Below, one piece after another: positions 48,439 to 56,286 of a stretch of 64,000 bases of DNA. Made by a program: the position numbers and the translations under genes. The DNA is from Mesorhizobium amorphae CCNWGS0123. Its GTDB lineage: Bacteria > Pseudomonadota > Alphaproteobacteria > Rhizobiales > Rhizobiaceae. The notes below the pieces were generated by a model, which made no database searches, was not told where the DNA came from, and was given only the letters and a program-made list of their open reading frames with translations. The stretch lies in assembly GCF_001686985.1 (NCBI RefSeq), contig NZ_CP015318.1, positions 3,904,001 through 3,968,000 on the forward strand, written 5' to 3'. Numbering within the stretch: position 1 is the stretch's first letter; each line of letters opens with the position of its first letter.

Positions 48439-48625
48439 ATGGTCAGGCAGGTAGTTCTTCGAAGATGGTGCGGGACGGTGCGCACGCCGATGGCTGCCGA
48501 GTACGCGCGCTACGTGGCAGGGACTGGTGGCGACGAGCTTGGCGCCACCAATCACTTCGAGCATCTGGATGACCGTTTATTTGGCACCAAGAGGAATGCG
48601 CCAGAGCCAATCACCGAGGGCGGCG
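48439..48625 (+). pseudogene. Possible remnant coding sequence
   Basis: The frame from ATG 48439 starts like a small alpha/beta-barrel monooxygenase-type protein (VVLRRWCGTVRTPMAAEYARY). The later part loses plausibility and runs antisense into the cytochrome gene, so I treat it as a decayed fragment. It could equally be chance coding. Confidence 0.25.
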
Positions 48626-49222
48626 TCATCGAATCTTTTGGCGGAACCTGGAGTGGCAACTGGTGCAATCCTGCAAAATCATGTGCACCAAGTGTTCTGC
48701 GGGCAACGTCGCCGGCTCGGGTTCAGCCGCGTTAGTGCGCTTCCCCAGCAGACTTCCGCCGTCCATCATCGTTCCAGGCCCCATCCGCATTTCGGCGTTG
48801 ATTTGCGGGGGCGCGTTCGCAGCCTCCTTTGCCAGTGCAGTTGCGAGCGTGGCGATGTGGTGAGCCAGTGCCTCAAAACTTCGTCGGTCTTGGTCGATTT
48901 CCGGTTTGGCACCGGACAGTGGACCGAGCGATCCGGATGGAAACTCACCAAGGAGGCTCCCGGTTCGATCTCGTAGGGTTTCGGCAGCGTCTCGAAATGT
49001 AGCAGCATTGTAAGGGACTTGGCCGTTAAAAATCCCAGCAAGCGTTTTTGCAGCCGTTGCCATTTGTTTCATGGACGCTTGGCGGCTCTCAATGAGTGCT
49101 TCAATGCCAACCTTGGCAGCGACCAGGCTCGAAACACAAGCCAGTGCAAGCCCCACCGCAAGGACGAGTCTCACTGAGTTGTGCGCTTCCCCGTGCGGGC
49201 AGGCCGCAACTCCAATGTTCAT
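48626..49222 (-). CDS. c-type cytochrome (cytochrome c'/c-556-like)
   Basis: A 198-aa exported four-helix cytochrome. N-terminal hydrophobic export segment (LVLAVGLALACVSSLVAA); helices follow (KQMATAAKTLAGIFNGQVPYN); the haem site CTSCHSRFR is near the C-terminus, as typical for class II cytochromes. The ATG at 49222 has GGAGGA 7 nt upstream, and a CueR-like promoter sits about 30-55 bp further. Predicted periplasmic electron carrier or gas/redox binder, possibly copper-induced. Confidence 0.85.
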   Translation of the reverse strand: MNIGVAACPHGEAHNSVRLVLAVGLALACVSSLVAAKVGIEALIESRQASMKQMATAAKTLAGIFNGQVPYNAATFRDAAETLRDRTGSLLGEFPSGSLGPLSGAKPEIDQDRRSFEALAHHIATLATALAKEAANAPPQINAEMRMGPGTMMDGGSLLGKRTNAAEPEPATLPAEHLVHMILQDCTSCHSRFRQKIR

Positions 49223-49254
49223 GCGCCTTCCTCCAAGTCACGCTTCGGCCGTAC

Positions 49255-49278
49255 ACCTTCCAGTACATGGAAGGTCAA
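49255..49278 (-). promoter_or_regulatory. CueR/MerR-type promoter-operator
   Basis: ACCTTCC-N7-GGAAGGT (49255-49275) overlaps a TTGACC -35 element (minus strand 49278-49273), the arrangement of CueR-controlled promoters. A 19-bp spacer leads to a poor -10 (TACGGC). It lies upstream of the cytochrome gene. The remaining gap to 49450 holds no gene. No MerR-family gene is in the window. Confidence 0.65.
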
Positions 49279-49450
49279 GCCGGGCTCCAACAAGCGATCT
49301 CAATCAATGGTGGGAAGGGCAGAATGGCGATCACGGGCTGATGCGCGGCGACGAGAGACTCACCATCGCGCGCTCCAGCAGCCGCTCTCCTGCCCGGCGA
49401 AGCGCGCCTCGCGAGTCCCTGGCACCCGCCTATGGCTCGTGGCAACGGGC

Positions 49451-49723
49451 TTAGCCCGCCCCGATCAAATCCATCAAGAGGCCCACAACGGCAGCGAGTG
49501 ACCCGCCACCTATGAGCAGTGACCAGCGCCGCCGTTTGACGCGGAGGATCGGCTTGTTCCCCTTGGTAGTCTCAGCATGGGCAGCCTCGATAGCCTTGGC
49601 AAACTTCGCGGCCTTGGTAGCCTTCGTGGTCTTGGCGGCATCATGGGCACTATACAGGCGCCTGCCGTCCTCTCCGAACCGATCGCTGTTCGGAGAGGCC
49701 TTCTTGGACATCTTCGGCATCAC
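49451..49723 (-). CDS. Small Lys/Ala-rich membrane protein (90 aa)
   Basis: A basic, Ala/Lys/Thr-rich N-terminal half that may form a long helix (AAKTTKATKAAKFAKAIEAA) is followed by an RVKRRR stop-transfer-like cluster and one membrane helix (SLLIGGGSLAAVVGLLMDLI). GGAG lies 16 nt before the ATG. Function unknown; moderately likely to be real. Confidence 0.5.
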   Translation of the reverse strand: MMPKMSKKASPNSDRFGEDGRRLYSAHDAAKTTKATKAAKFAKAIEAAHAETTKGNKPILRVKRRRWSLLIGGGSLAAVVGLLMDLIGAG

Positions 49724-49826
49724 TACGCCCCATCTCCGTCAAGGTATATTAGCGTCTGCTTGAATTTATCCCGAAGCAGGATCATAATGAAGGTGGGTTT
49801 TTGAAGGGGTAAAGGGGTAAAGAGTC

Positions 49827-49976
49827 ATGGAATTCGCAAGTTGCTACGACCAGAGCGCGATCGTTTTGGCGTTCCTCAACGTCACTGCCGTGTTCATAAT
49901 TCTGACCGCATTTGCCGGTGCACGGTTGATTGCGGTGTCAGGCAGGATGCCTGCTGGACAGCTTCAGGCGTCGTAG
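49827..49976 (+). CDS. MEFASC-type small membrane protein, copy 1 (49 aa)
   Basis: 49 aa: N-terminal MEFASCYDQSAIVLA, one helix (LNVTAVFIILTAFAGARLIAV), short polar tail. A paralogue starts at 51685 with the same first six residues and a similar helix. The leaders of both share a GTGGGTTT...GAAGGGGTAA stretch just upstream, which conserves the ribosome-binding area. Function unknown. Confidence 0.65.
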   Translation: MEFASCYDQSAIVLAFLNVTAVFIILTAFAGARLIAVSGRMPAGQLQAS

Positions 49977-50022
49977 AGCCGGAAAGCTGCTTTTATCGGA
50001 AACTCCGAGGGAGGGCTTTCCG

Positions 50023-50181
50023 ATGCGATGGGCCTTATTGATCATTATTGCCGGTGTTGCCGGGTTCTACCTATGGGACCAGTTGGCAAACGATGGAAAG
50101 TATACGGCTCAGGTCGAGCGTGGTTTCGATCAGGCTGCTTCCTTTCCAGGCGAATTGGGCATTCAGGTCACATTCAATTAG
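50023..50181 (+). CDS. Small membrane-anchored protein (52 aa)
   Basis: ATG 50023 follows GAGGGAGGG. One N-terminal membrane helix (RWALLIIIAGVAGFYLW), then a short periplasmic-looking segment (NDGKYTAQVERGFDQ). Function unknown. 46 bp after the MEFASC copy 1 gene. Confidence 0.6.
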   Translation: MRWALLIIIAGVAGFYLWDQLANDGKYTAQVERGFDQAASFPGELGIQVTFN

Positions 50182-50200
50182 AGCCCTTGGCAATCATGCA

Positions 50201-50404
50201 ATGCGAAAAGCGGTCGCCGGCGTGTCTATCCTGATCGTCCTTTCGCTTGGCGCGTTGCTCGCGACGTCGAGCGGCGTCCTCTATCACGAAGAGAAGAGCC
50301 CAACGGGTGCATCTACCTGCCACTATTTCACAGGACTCGGCGTGTTTACGACGCCAAGTTATTCGGTGGACGGCTGCCCACGCTTCATCAAGGTAGGCCG
50401 ATAA
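50201..50404 (+). CDS. Small secreted protein (67 aa)
   Basis: A Sec-type N-terminus (MRKAVAGVSILIVLSLGALL) and a mature part with two Cys (STCHYFTGLGV, DGCPRFIKVGR) that could form a disulphide. It lies 19 bp after the preceding small gene. The 264 bp to the Flp gene are AT-rich and probably carry its promoter. Confidence 0.6.
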   Translation: MRKAVAGVSILIVLSLGALLATSSGVLYHEEKSPTGASTCHYFTGLGVFTTPSYSVDGCPRFIKVGR

Positions 50405-50668
50405 GGACGCGCCGATATAGCAGGCTATATATTCGCCAAGTCTAGTCTTTGCGATTATCAGAAATGGTTAGCGCGCGGAATACGCGAATATTTTCATTGG
50501 CTTATATTAGCGAGAAGCAGAACATTCTGCGCTCGGGCGCATTCCCAAAGGTTAACAACGAGTTAAGGTCTGTTGACACGACGTGGTCGCCGGGAACAGG
50601 ATCATCGTCGCGACCGGGGGATGAGCTTTTGCACCTCTGTCTGGGTTTAACGGGTAAGGGGAAATCAC

Positions 50669-50878
50669 ATGACGAAACTTCTGAAGCAATTCCGCGACGA
50701 CGATTCTGGCGCCGCGATGGTTGAATATTCCATCCTCGTCGGCATCATCGCAGCAGCATCGATCCTTGCGATCCTCGCCATCGGTGGCTGGGTTACGGGC
50801 CGCTTTACGGGCCTGTGCGCAAATCTGGAAGCATCGCCGCTCGGCACCTGTAACGTCGGAACGGGCGTCGGAACCTGA
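50669..50878 (+). CDS. Flp/Fap-type pilin
   Basis: A 69-aa Flp pilin: basic leader (MTKLLKQFRDDDSGAAMVEYSIL) with the conserved Glu-Tyr pair after the prepilin cleavage region, then a hydrophobic helix (VGIIAAASILAILAIGGWV). It would need a CpaA/TadV peptidase and Tad machinery, none of which is in the window. It has its own terminator, so it is an orphan pilin gene. Confidence 0.9.
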   Translation: MTKLLKQFRDDDSGAAMVEYSILVGIIAAASILAILAIGGWVTGRFTGLCANLEASPLGTCNVGTGVGT

Positions 50879-50913
50879 TACGGCCAAAGGGCCACAAGCC
50901 TTGTTGAGACAGG

Positions 50914-50944
50914 GGGTCGGCGCACGTCGCCGGCCCTTTTCTTT
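50914..50944 (+). terminator. Terminator of the Flp pilin gene
   Basis: GGGTCGGCG-CACGT-CGCCGGCCC followed by TTTTCTTT, 36 bp after the stop. Confidence 0.85.
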
Positions 50945-51060
50945 ACAGCGGCGCGAACGACGCCACGACCATATACAGGGAGACGATACCACCGCCGAAG
51001 CGGGCTACTGTGAGGGCACATAGGACCGGCGTCCCCGATCAGCGCTATCGCAATTACAGA

Positions 51061-51096
51061 TTTGCCCTCGCGTGCGTGCAAGCGCGCGAGGGCAAA
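51061..51096. terminator. Long perfect hairpin
   Basis: TTTGCCCTCGCG and CGCGAGGGCAAA form a perfect 12-bp stem with a 12-nt loop. A-rich and T-rich ends make it usable in both directions. It isolates the 51156 gene from the pilin region. Confidence 0.7.
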
Positions 51097-51155
51097 AGTG
51101 ATTATGTCCTCAGCGCCAGACAGGTTACGTTACGTCAGCACGAAAGGGAAAGACG

Positions 51156-51347
51156 ATGAAAACGTTGCTGGCAATAGCCGCCGCACTTGGCCTCTCCATA
51201 TCCGCTGCATCCGCAGAGTGCCCCGGGCATTCGAAGGTACAGGCATCGGTCGACACACAGACGAAGACTGCGAGCGTCGCGTCCGCCGACACAGCAACCG
51301 CCGATACCCAGACGATCAAGAAAGAAGTGCCGCCGGAGACCGAATAG
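51156..51347 (+). CDS. Small secreted Thr/Ala-rich protein (63 aa)
   Basis: Clear signal peptide (MKTLLAIAAALGLSISAASA, cleavage after ASA at residue 20). The mature 43 residues are polar and low complexity (TQTKTASVASADTATADTQT) with one Cys near the new N-terminus. AAGGGAAA upstream. Similar short secreted peptides occur in Mesorhizobium; function unknown. Confidence 0.6.
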   Translation: MKTLLAIAAALGLSISAASAECPGHSKVQASVDTQTKTASVASADTATADTQTIKKEVPPETE

Positions 51348-51684
51348 CGGTTGAGCTCAGTCACCGGAGGCGCCCCAAGCGGCTGCACGACTTCGGCCTG
51401 CAAGGCGGGATATGCTGGCTGCGCAGGTCCACGATGTCTTTGACGACATTACCGGTCCGGGCACCTGAAGGCCCCGGGTGATTTCTCAACCGGAGGTCGC
51501 CGGGCGTAAAGACCCAAAGCAGATTTCACAGGCAGACTTGGAGTACCTTCTGGCACACGCGGAACGGCTGCAGACTCGTTCTCTACATTAGCAATCACTT
51601 GTATTTCCCTTGAATCAGGATCATGCTGAGCCAGGCGGTGGGGCCACTGGATTGGGGTAGGTGGGTTTGAAGGGGTAAGGCACC
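51348..51684 (+). other. Gap with one weak short ORF
   Basis: The only coding signal is a 37-codon frame from GTG 51478 to TAG 51591 (contains KQISQADLEYLLAHAERLQT, a plausible helix), without a ribosome site. The last 85 bp match the leader of the MEFASC copy 1 gene in places (CAGGATCAT; GTGGGTTT-GAAGGGGTAA). Confidence 0.35.
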
Positions 51685-51843
51685 ATGGAATTCGCAAGTT
51701 GCTTTGACCAAAGCGGGACCGTTCTTGCGTCGACGATCTTCCTTGACATCACGGCGGTTCTCATAATCCTGGCCGCATTTGCCGCTGCGCGTTTGATTAC
51801 AACGTCAGGCGCAGGTTCCATCGAACGGCTTCGTACCGCGTAA
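51685..51843 (+). CDS. MEFASC-type small membrane protein, copy 2 (52 aa)
   Basis: 52 aa, paralogue of the gene at 49827: MEFASCFDQSGTVLAS, a membrane helix (LDITAVLIILAAFAAARLI), short polar tail. The ATG and first 18 bases are identical in the two copies. The pair brackets the Flp and small-protein genes. Confidence 0.65.
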   Translation: MEFASCFDQSGTVLASTIFLDITAVLIILAAFAAARLITTSGAGSIERLRTA

Positions 51844-52044
51844 AGCCAGCGAGGGCGTCGCCCGCGTGTGTTGCGGCGAACGAGTGCTTCCGCGCTCGTC
51901 GGCCTCGACGCAGTGGGGCGGGCTGATCTGCAATCTGCTTTGCCTCTGATCGATTAGGTCGCCCTGTCGGGAACGCTTGGCGCCCCAACCTTGTCGCCAC
52001 ACAGGTCGATGGCTAAACTCAGCCTTCCCAAGGGAGGCTCGAAC

Positions 52045-53187
52045 ATGGCACTTCACCTTTCGGCGGAAACTGTAGCTCCCAGGGCGGCGGCACCTCAAAA
52101 GTATCTCTTCGGCCCGGTTGCCGATTTCCTCATGCTCGGTGGGAGCGCATTTCTGATCCTGCCGTTTCTGTTCTTGGTGCCGCTCGAGTACGAAGGCGCT
52201 GTAGCCGCAACGATGGTCTTTGTGGCCTACGTGATAAACTATCCCCACTTCGCCCACTCATACCAGCTTTTCTACCGCAATTTTGGGCGCAAGGTGAGCG
52301 GGGACGGATACGACAGGGGCCTTCAGTTTCGCTACATTTTCGCAGGCATCGTCGTTCCCGTCATCATGGGCGCGTTCTTTGCGTATGGCGCGGCAGCGGC
52401 GAACGCCCGCCTCTTGGGATATGCAACCAATGCGATGTTCTTTTTCGTCGGCTGGCACTACGTCAAGCAGGGCTACGGCATGCTGATGGTGGATGCCGTC
52501 CTGAAGCGCAAATTCTTCGACGATCGAGACAAGAAGGTGCTGCTGGTCAACAGCTATGCCGTGTGGATCCTGGCATGGCTTCAGACGAATACGGCAGTCA
52601 CCCAGGGCAAATATTATGGCCTGGAATATTACACATTTGCGGCCCCGTCGTGGATCATCAACATTGTCCTGCTGCTGGCGACTGCTTCCACGGCGGCCAC
52701 GGGTCTGATGCTGGTCGATCGCTGGCGAAAAAACGGCGGCAACCTGCCGTATAACGGCGTCGTGGCCTACGTCGCATCGCTCTACCTTTGGATTCTGATT
52801 GCGAGGATAAACCCGCTCTGGCTGCTTGTGGTGCCCGCGCTCCACTCGCTCCAATACTTGGCGGTGGTTTGGCGCTATCAGACCAATGTCGAGCGCGACG
52901 ATCCTGGCGCCGTCGGAGATCCGCCGCTGAAGCTCCTGGCCTTTCTTGGTCCGCTCTACAGGCTGCGGGTCCTGGGATTTATCGTCGGTGGTGCCGCACT
53001 TGGATATCTCGGTTTCTGGCTGATCCCGTTCGTGCTGACTGCCTTGATCCCGTACGACAAGCAGGTGCTCGGTTCATCGCTCTTCTTCTTCATCGTGCTG
53101 ATATTCATCAACGTGCACCACTACTTCCTGGACAACGTGATGTGGCGCCGCGGCAACCCGGAGGTGTCGAAGTATCTGTTCCGCTAG
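52045..53187 (+). CDS. Polytopic membrane protein with conserved His motifs
   Basis: A 380-aa protein with about nine to ten membrane helices. Paired His near helix ends (INYPHFAHSYQ, GWHYVKQGYG, PALHSLQYLAVVW, NVHHYFLDNVMWRR) look like a buried metal or haem site, in the style of membrane di-iron or NnrS-like proteins, though I cannot place it in a named family. ATG 52045 with GGGAGG upstream. It is the last gene of the putative island. Confidence 0.75.
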   Translation: MALHLSAETVAPRAAAPQKYLFGPVADFLMLGGSAFLILPFLFLVPLEYEGAVAATMVFVAYVINYPHFAHSYQLFYRNFGRKVSGDGYDRGLQFRYIFAGIVVPVIMGAFFAYGAAAANARLLGYATNAMFFFVGWHYVKQGYGMLMVDAVLKRKFFDDRDKKVLLVNSYAVWILAWLQTNTAVTQGKYYGLEYYTFAAPSWIINIVLLLATASTAATGLMLVDRWRKNGGNLPYNGVVAYVASLYLWILIARINPLWLLVVPALHSLQYLAVVWRYQTNVERDDPGAVGDPPLKLLAFLGPLYRLRVLGFIVGGAALGYLGFWLIPFVLTALIPYDKQVLGSSLFFFIVLIFINVHHYFLDNVMWRRGNPEVSKYLFR

Positions 53188-53210
53188 GCTGTTCGGCGGC
53201 GGCCCGCAAA

Positions 53211-53230
53211 GGTTCGAATTCCATCGCGCT
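53211..53230 (+). repeat. Partial copy of tRNA-Lys 3' end (candidate att site)
   Basis: 20 nt that match tRNA-Lys positions 47929-47948 in the same orientation with one mismatch. It lies in a 365-bp gap (53188-53552) that otherwise holds no supportable gene. Confidence 0.7.
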
Positions 53231-53552
53231 GGCCGGAAACTCAAGATCGTCCGAAGGCGCCAGAAGGTGGCTCGGAACTGCCGGTCAAGCGTATGGGAGA
53301 GGCCGGGTCCGGCAGGGCCTCGGGGTGGCCAGCAACAGGCTGGCACATCCAGAGATGCCGACCACTACGACGAGAGCGGAAATTCCTCCGGCCAAGAAAA
53401 CGGGATAACACCCAACTTGCTCGACAGCGCGTATCTGTTGATCACTAGCTAACTTATTCTGGCTATATATCGCCCGTGGGCAGCAGAAATGCGTGGGTTG
53501 CATGCCTTGGGTTGTCGGCATTGTTGACGCTTGGGCTGGATCGGGTGACACG

Positions 53553-54773
53553 ATGGGCGACAGGTCAGATTTCGCGGCGATCCAGACCGAACAGGGCAGC
53601 CTGCGCGCCGATGATGCGGGGGCTCCAATTGTATCGGCGATTATCCCTTGCCTGAACGAAGAGCGCACGCTCGGCATCTGCATTCGCAAGGCTCTTGATG
53701 TCTTTGCCGCGCGTGGCATCAGCGGTGAGGTGGTCGTCGGAGACAATGGGTCAAGCGATCGGTCGGTTGAAATTGCCGAGTCCCTCGGCGCGCGTGTCGT
53801 GCACCAGCGGGTCAAAGGATATGGCGCGGCGATCAGTGCAGCGGCTGAATCCGCGCGAGGCAAGTACCTCATCATGGCGGATGCGGACGATTCCTACGAC
53901 TGGAGCAAGCTCGGCGACTTCGTCGACGCCTTGGAGGGTGGTGCCGACCTCGTCATGGGCAATCGCTTTGCGGGCGGTATCGAGCCTGGGGCCATGCCTC
54001 CGCTGCATCGATATCTGGGCAATCCGGTGCTTTCAACGATTGCCCGCTGGCTTCACCACTCTCCGGTACACGATTTCCATTGCGGCATGCGCGGATTCAC
54101 CCGCGATGCGTTTCGCAGGATAGGCGCGCGCTCGCCCGGCATGGAATTCGCCTCGGAGATGGTTATCAACGCGCATCGCGCAGGCCTGGTGATCCGCGAA
54201 GTGCCGATCAAACTCCATCGGGACAAGCGAGACCGGCCACCTCATCTGCGTTCATTCCGTGATGGTTGGCGGCACCTGCGGCTGATCGTGGCCCATGCGC
54301 CCGATACCATGTACCTCATACCGGGCGTGAGCTTGCTGGTGCCCGGCATTGTTGGCCTTGCAATCCTCGCTGCCGGGCCTGTTCGCATCGGTGGGTGGTA
54401 TTTCGGAATTCACTTCGTCGCGCTCTCCGCCATGGCGACACTGATTGGCCTTTCAGCCATCCTGTTCGGGATGCTGGCCAAGGTCGCGATCGCGATCTAC
54501 CAGCCAGTCCACGGAGGCAGACTTGTACCCATGCTGATGCGCGGTCGCCCGTTGGAATGGCTGCTCTTCTCAGGCGGCGTGCTTGCCGTGGCCGGCTTTG
54601 TCGCGGATGTATTACTGGCGCTACGTTGGTTTTTTGTCGGCGGGCCAATGGAGCAGTCGGTGCACCTGACCTTTGTGATCACCACTGCCTGCGTGGCCGG
54701 CATGTCCATGGTGCTGTCCGGTTTCGTGCTCAAGCTGCTGCTTGATAATTTGGGTGACAAGCGTGCGTTCTAA
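53553..54773 (+). CDS. GT2 glycosyltransferase with C-terminal membrane helices
   Basis: About 406 aa. A GT-A fold domain (SAIIPCLNEERTLGICIRKA; VVGDNGSSDRSVEIAE; the DxD-type MADADDSYDW) like dolichol-phosphate mannosyltransferase/ArnC, followed by four membrane helices (about 240-400). It likely makes a polyprenyl-phosphate sugar. The start is uncertain (GTG 53493, ATG 53502 or ATG 53553). First gene of a five-gene glycosylation cluster. Confidence 0.85.
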   Translation: MGDRSDFAAIQTEQGSLRADDAGAPIVSAIIPCLNEERTLGICIRKALDVFAARGISGEVVVGDNGSSDRSVEIAESLGARVVHQRVKGYGAAISAAAESARGKYLIMADADDSYDWSKLGDFVDALEGGADLVMGNRFAGGIEPGAMPPLHRYLGNPVLSTIARWLHHSPVHDFHCGMRGFTRDAFRRIGARSPGMEFASEMVINAHRAGLVIREVPIKLHRDKRDRPPHLRSFRDGWRHLRLIVAHAPDTMYLIPGVSLLVPGIVGLAILAAGPVRIGGWYFGIHFVALSAMATLIGLSAILFGMLAKVAIAIYQPVHGGRLVPMLMRGRPLEWLLFSGGVLAVAGFVADVLLALRWFFVGGPMEQSVHLTFVITTACVAGMSMVLSGFVLKLLLDNLGDKRAF

Positions 54774-54816
54774 CCGTCCGACTGCCTTCCGAGCGGAAAC
54801 TCGAGCAGGTAGCCGC

Positions 54817-55767
54817 GTGGCCGAAAAGCCATTTCTGTCCGTTGTCATGCCGGTCCATGAAGGAGCGGCATGGATTGGCGCGACACTTGACTCGCTGGCT
54901 GCTGAGCCGACCGACGGCCTCGAGATAATCGTTATCGACAGCAGCCCGACGAGCGCCACCGCTGCGATTGTCGAGCGATTTGTCCACCAATTGCCCCTTC
55001 GGCTGCATCAGCGAAGGGATCTCGGGCAGTGGCAGACGAAGACCAACCTGGCCGTCGAGCTGGCGGCCGCCGATCATGTCTGCATACTCCCATCCGACGA
55101 CCTGTGGCTGCCTGGACGCGTCGCGGCCGCTCGCCGCTGGCTTGCAGACGCTCCCGAAGCCGCACTTCATTTGGCCCCGACCGCTATCGTCGACCGCAAC
55201 GGCCGGCGAATGGGGCGCTGGAACTGTCCCTTGCCGGCTGACGAGGTGCTCGGAGCTGAGTTCCTGCTGGAACGGCTGCTCGTGCAAAATTTTGTCTCGG
55301 TGCCCGCGCCGGTATTCCGCCGAAGCGCGTGGCTGGAGTGCGGGGGCTTGGATGAGAGACTCTGGTATACGGCGGATTGGGACATTTGGGCGAAGCTCGC
55401 CAGTACTGGACCGGTGACCTATCACGACGAGATCACGACGGCCTTTCGGGTTCACGGCAGCTCGCTGACTGTAACCGGATCCCGTGACGCGAGCGAGTTC
55501 CGATCACAAATGCAGATAGTCCTGGAGCGCCATTTGCACCGGCTACCGGCAAGCAGTCGCCGCCGGGTCGAACCGGCCGCTCGGGCGTCGATCAGCGTCA
55601 ATGTGTTGCTGGCCGCTGCGTCGGGCGGTAATTTGAGGGCTTTGGTTCGCGCGACTGGTGTTGTGCTGTCGCTCGGGCCGATCGGAATGAGGCGCTATTT
55701 GCGCGACTCGCGGTTGCGTGAGCGTACCGTGAGCCGACTTCGCGCGAAACTGACGGGAGCTTTCTGA
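54817..55767 (+). CDS. GT2 glycosyltransferase
   Basis: About 316 aa. GT-A motifs: SVVMPVHEGAAWIGATLDSL, EIIVIDSSPTSATA and the metal-binding CILPSDDLWLPGR, then WYTADWDIWAKLASTGP. No membrane helices. GTG 54817 is my choice; the frame is open further upstream and could overlap the previous gene. It would transfer a sugar to a lipid or polysaccharide acceptor. Confidence 0.82.
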   Translation: MAEKPFLSVVMPVHEGAAWIGATLDSLAAEPTDGLEIIVIDSSPTSATAAIVERFVHQLPLRLHQRRDLGQWQTKTNLAVELAAADHVCILPSDDLWLPGRVAAARRWLADAPEAALHLAPTAIVDRNGRRMGRWNCPLPADEVLGAEFLLERLLVQNFVSVPAPVFRRSAWLECGGLDERLWYTADWDIWAKLASTGPVTYHDEITTAFRVHGSSLTVTGSRDASEFRSQMQIVLERHLHRLPASSRRRVEPAARASISVNVLLAAASGGNLRALVRATGVVLSLGPIGMRRYLRDSRLRERTVSRLRAKLTGAF

Positions 55768-55771
55768 GCCA

Positions 55772-56284
55772 ATGCCCAGGACAGCTACGACCTCCGGTGA
55801 GCAGGCGGGGCAGGAGCGCCTTGCGGGTGCCCGTGAAAGACCGCTCTTGGAACGAGGGTGGCGATACACACTGGTTGGGTTGGTGTGCGCCATTACGCAC
55901 AACGTTATCATGATTGCGGTCGATCAAGTGGGGGTGCATTACCTGCTGGGCACCGTGATTTCATTCATGGCAGTAACGCCCCTCGGATACGCACTGCACA
56001 GCCGCTTCACCTTTGCCGAGCCTCTTCGCTTGAAGGCATTCGCGCGTTTCATAGGAGGCGTGGCCACGGCCTATCCAGTCTCGGTGGCCATGATGATGGT
56101 TCTCTGTTCCGGTCTCGGTCTTGGTGTTGCGATTGCGACACCGATCGCTACCGTCGCTCTATTCGTCTGGAACTTTGTCGCTGCGCACTGGGCCATCCTG
56201 CCGCGGCTCTATCTGCAGCCCGCAACCGTGCCGACGGCACCCTCCCGCCCGGCGAACCAGCAATCAGTGGGAAATGAGGAATAA
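55772..56284 (+). CDS. GtrA-like membrane protein
   Basis: 170 aa, four membrane helices, with the GtrA hallmarks RYTLVGLVCAITHNVIM in helix 1 and FMAVTPLGYALHSRFTF in helix 2. GtrA proteins are thought to flip polyprenyl-linked sugars made by GT2 partners, which fits the first gene of the cluster. Confidence 0.85.
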   Translation: MPRTATTSGEQAGQERLAGARERPLLERGWRYTLVGLVCAITHNVIMIAVDQVGVHYLLGTVISFMAVTPLGYALHSRFTFAEPLRLKAFARFIGGVATAYPVSVAMMMVLCSGLGLGVAIATPIATVALFVWNFVAAHWAILPRLYLQPATVPTAPSRPANQQSVGNEE

Positions 56285-56286
56285 GA

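Larger units (their letters stand above)
47929..53230. mobile_element. Putative tRNA-Lys-bounded genomic island (remnant)
   Basis: The left boundary is the 3' part of tRNA-Lys (47929-47948). The right boundary is a direct 20-nt copy with one mismatch at 53211-53230, as left by tRNA-targeting integrases. The interior has lower GC, many tiny ORFs and no core genes. No integrase, relaxase or phage gene is visible, so it is at most a decayed or non-autonomous element. Confidence 0.55.

Noticed and set aside
47954..53230. Prophage
   Set aside because: No integrase, terminase, capsid, tail or lysis gene is visible in the interval.
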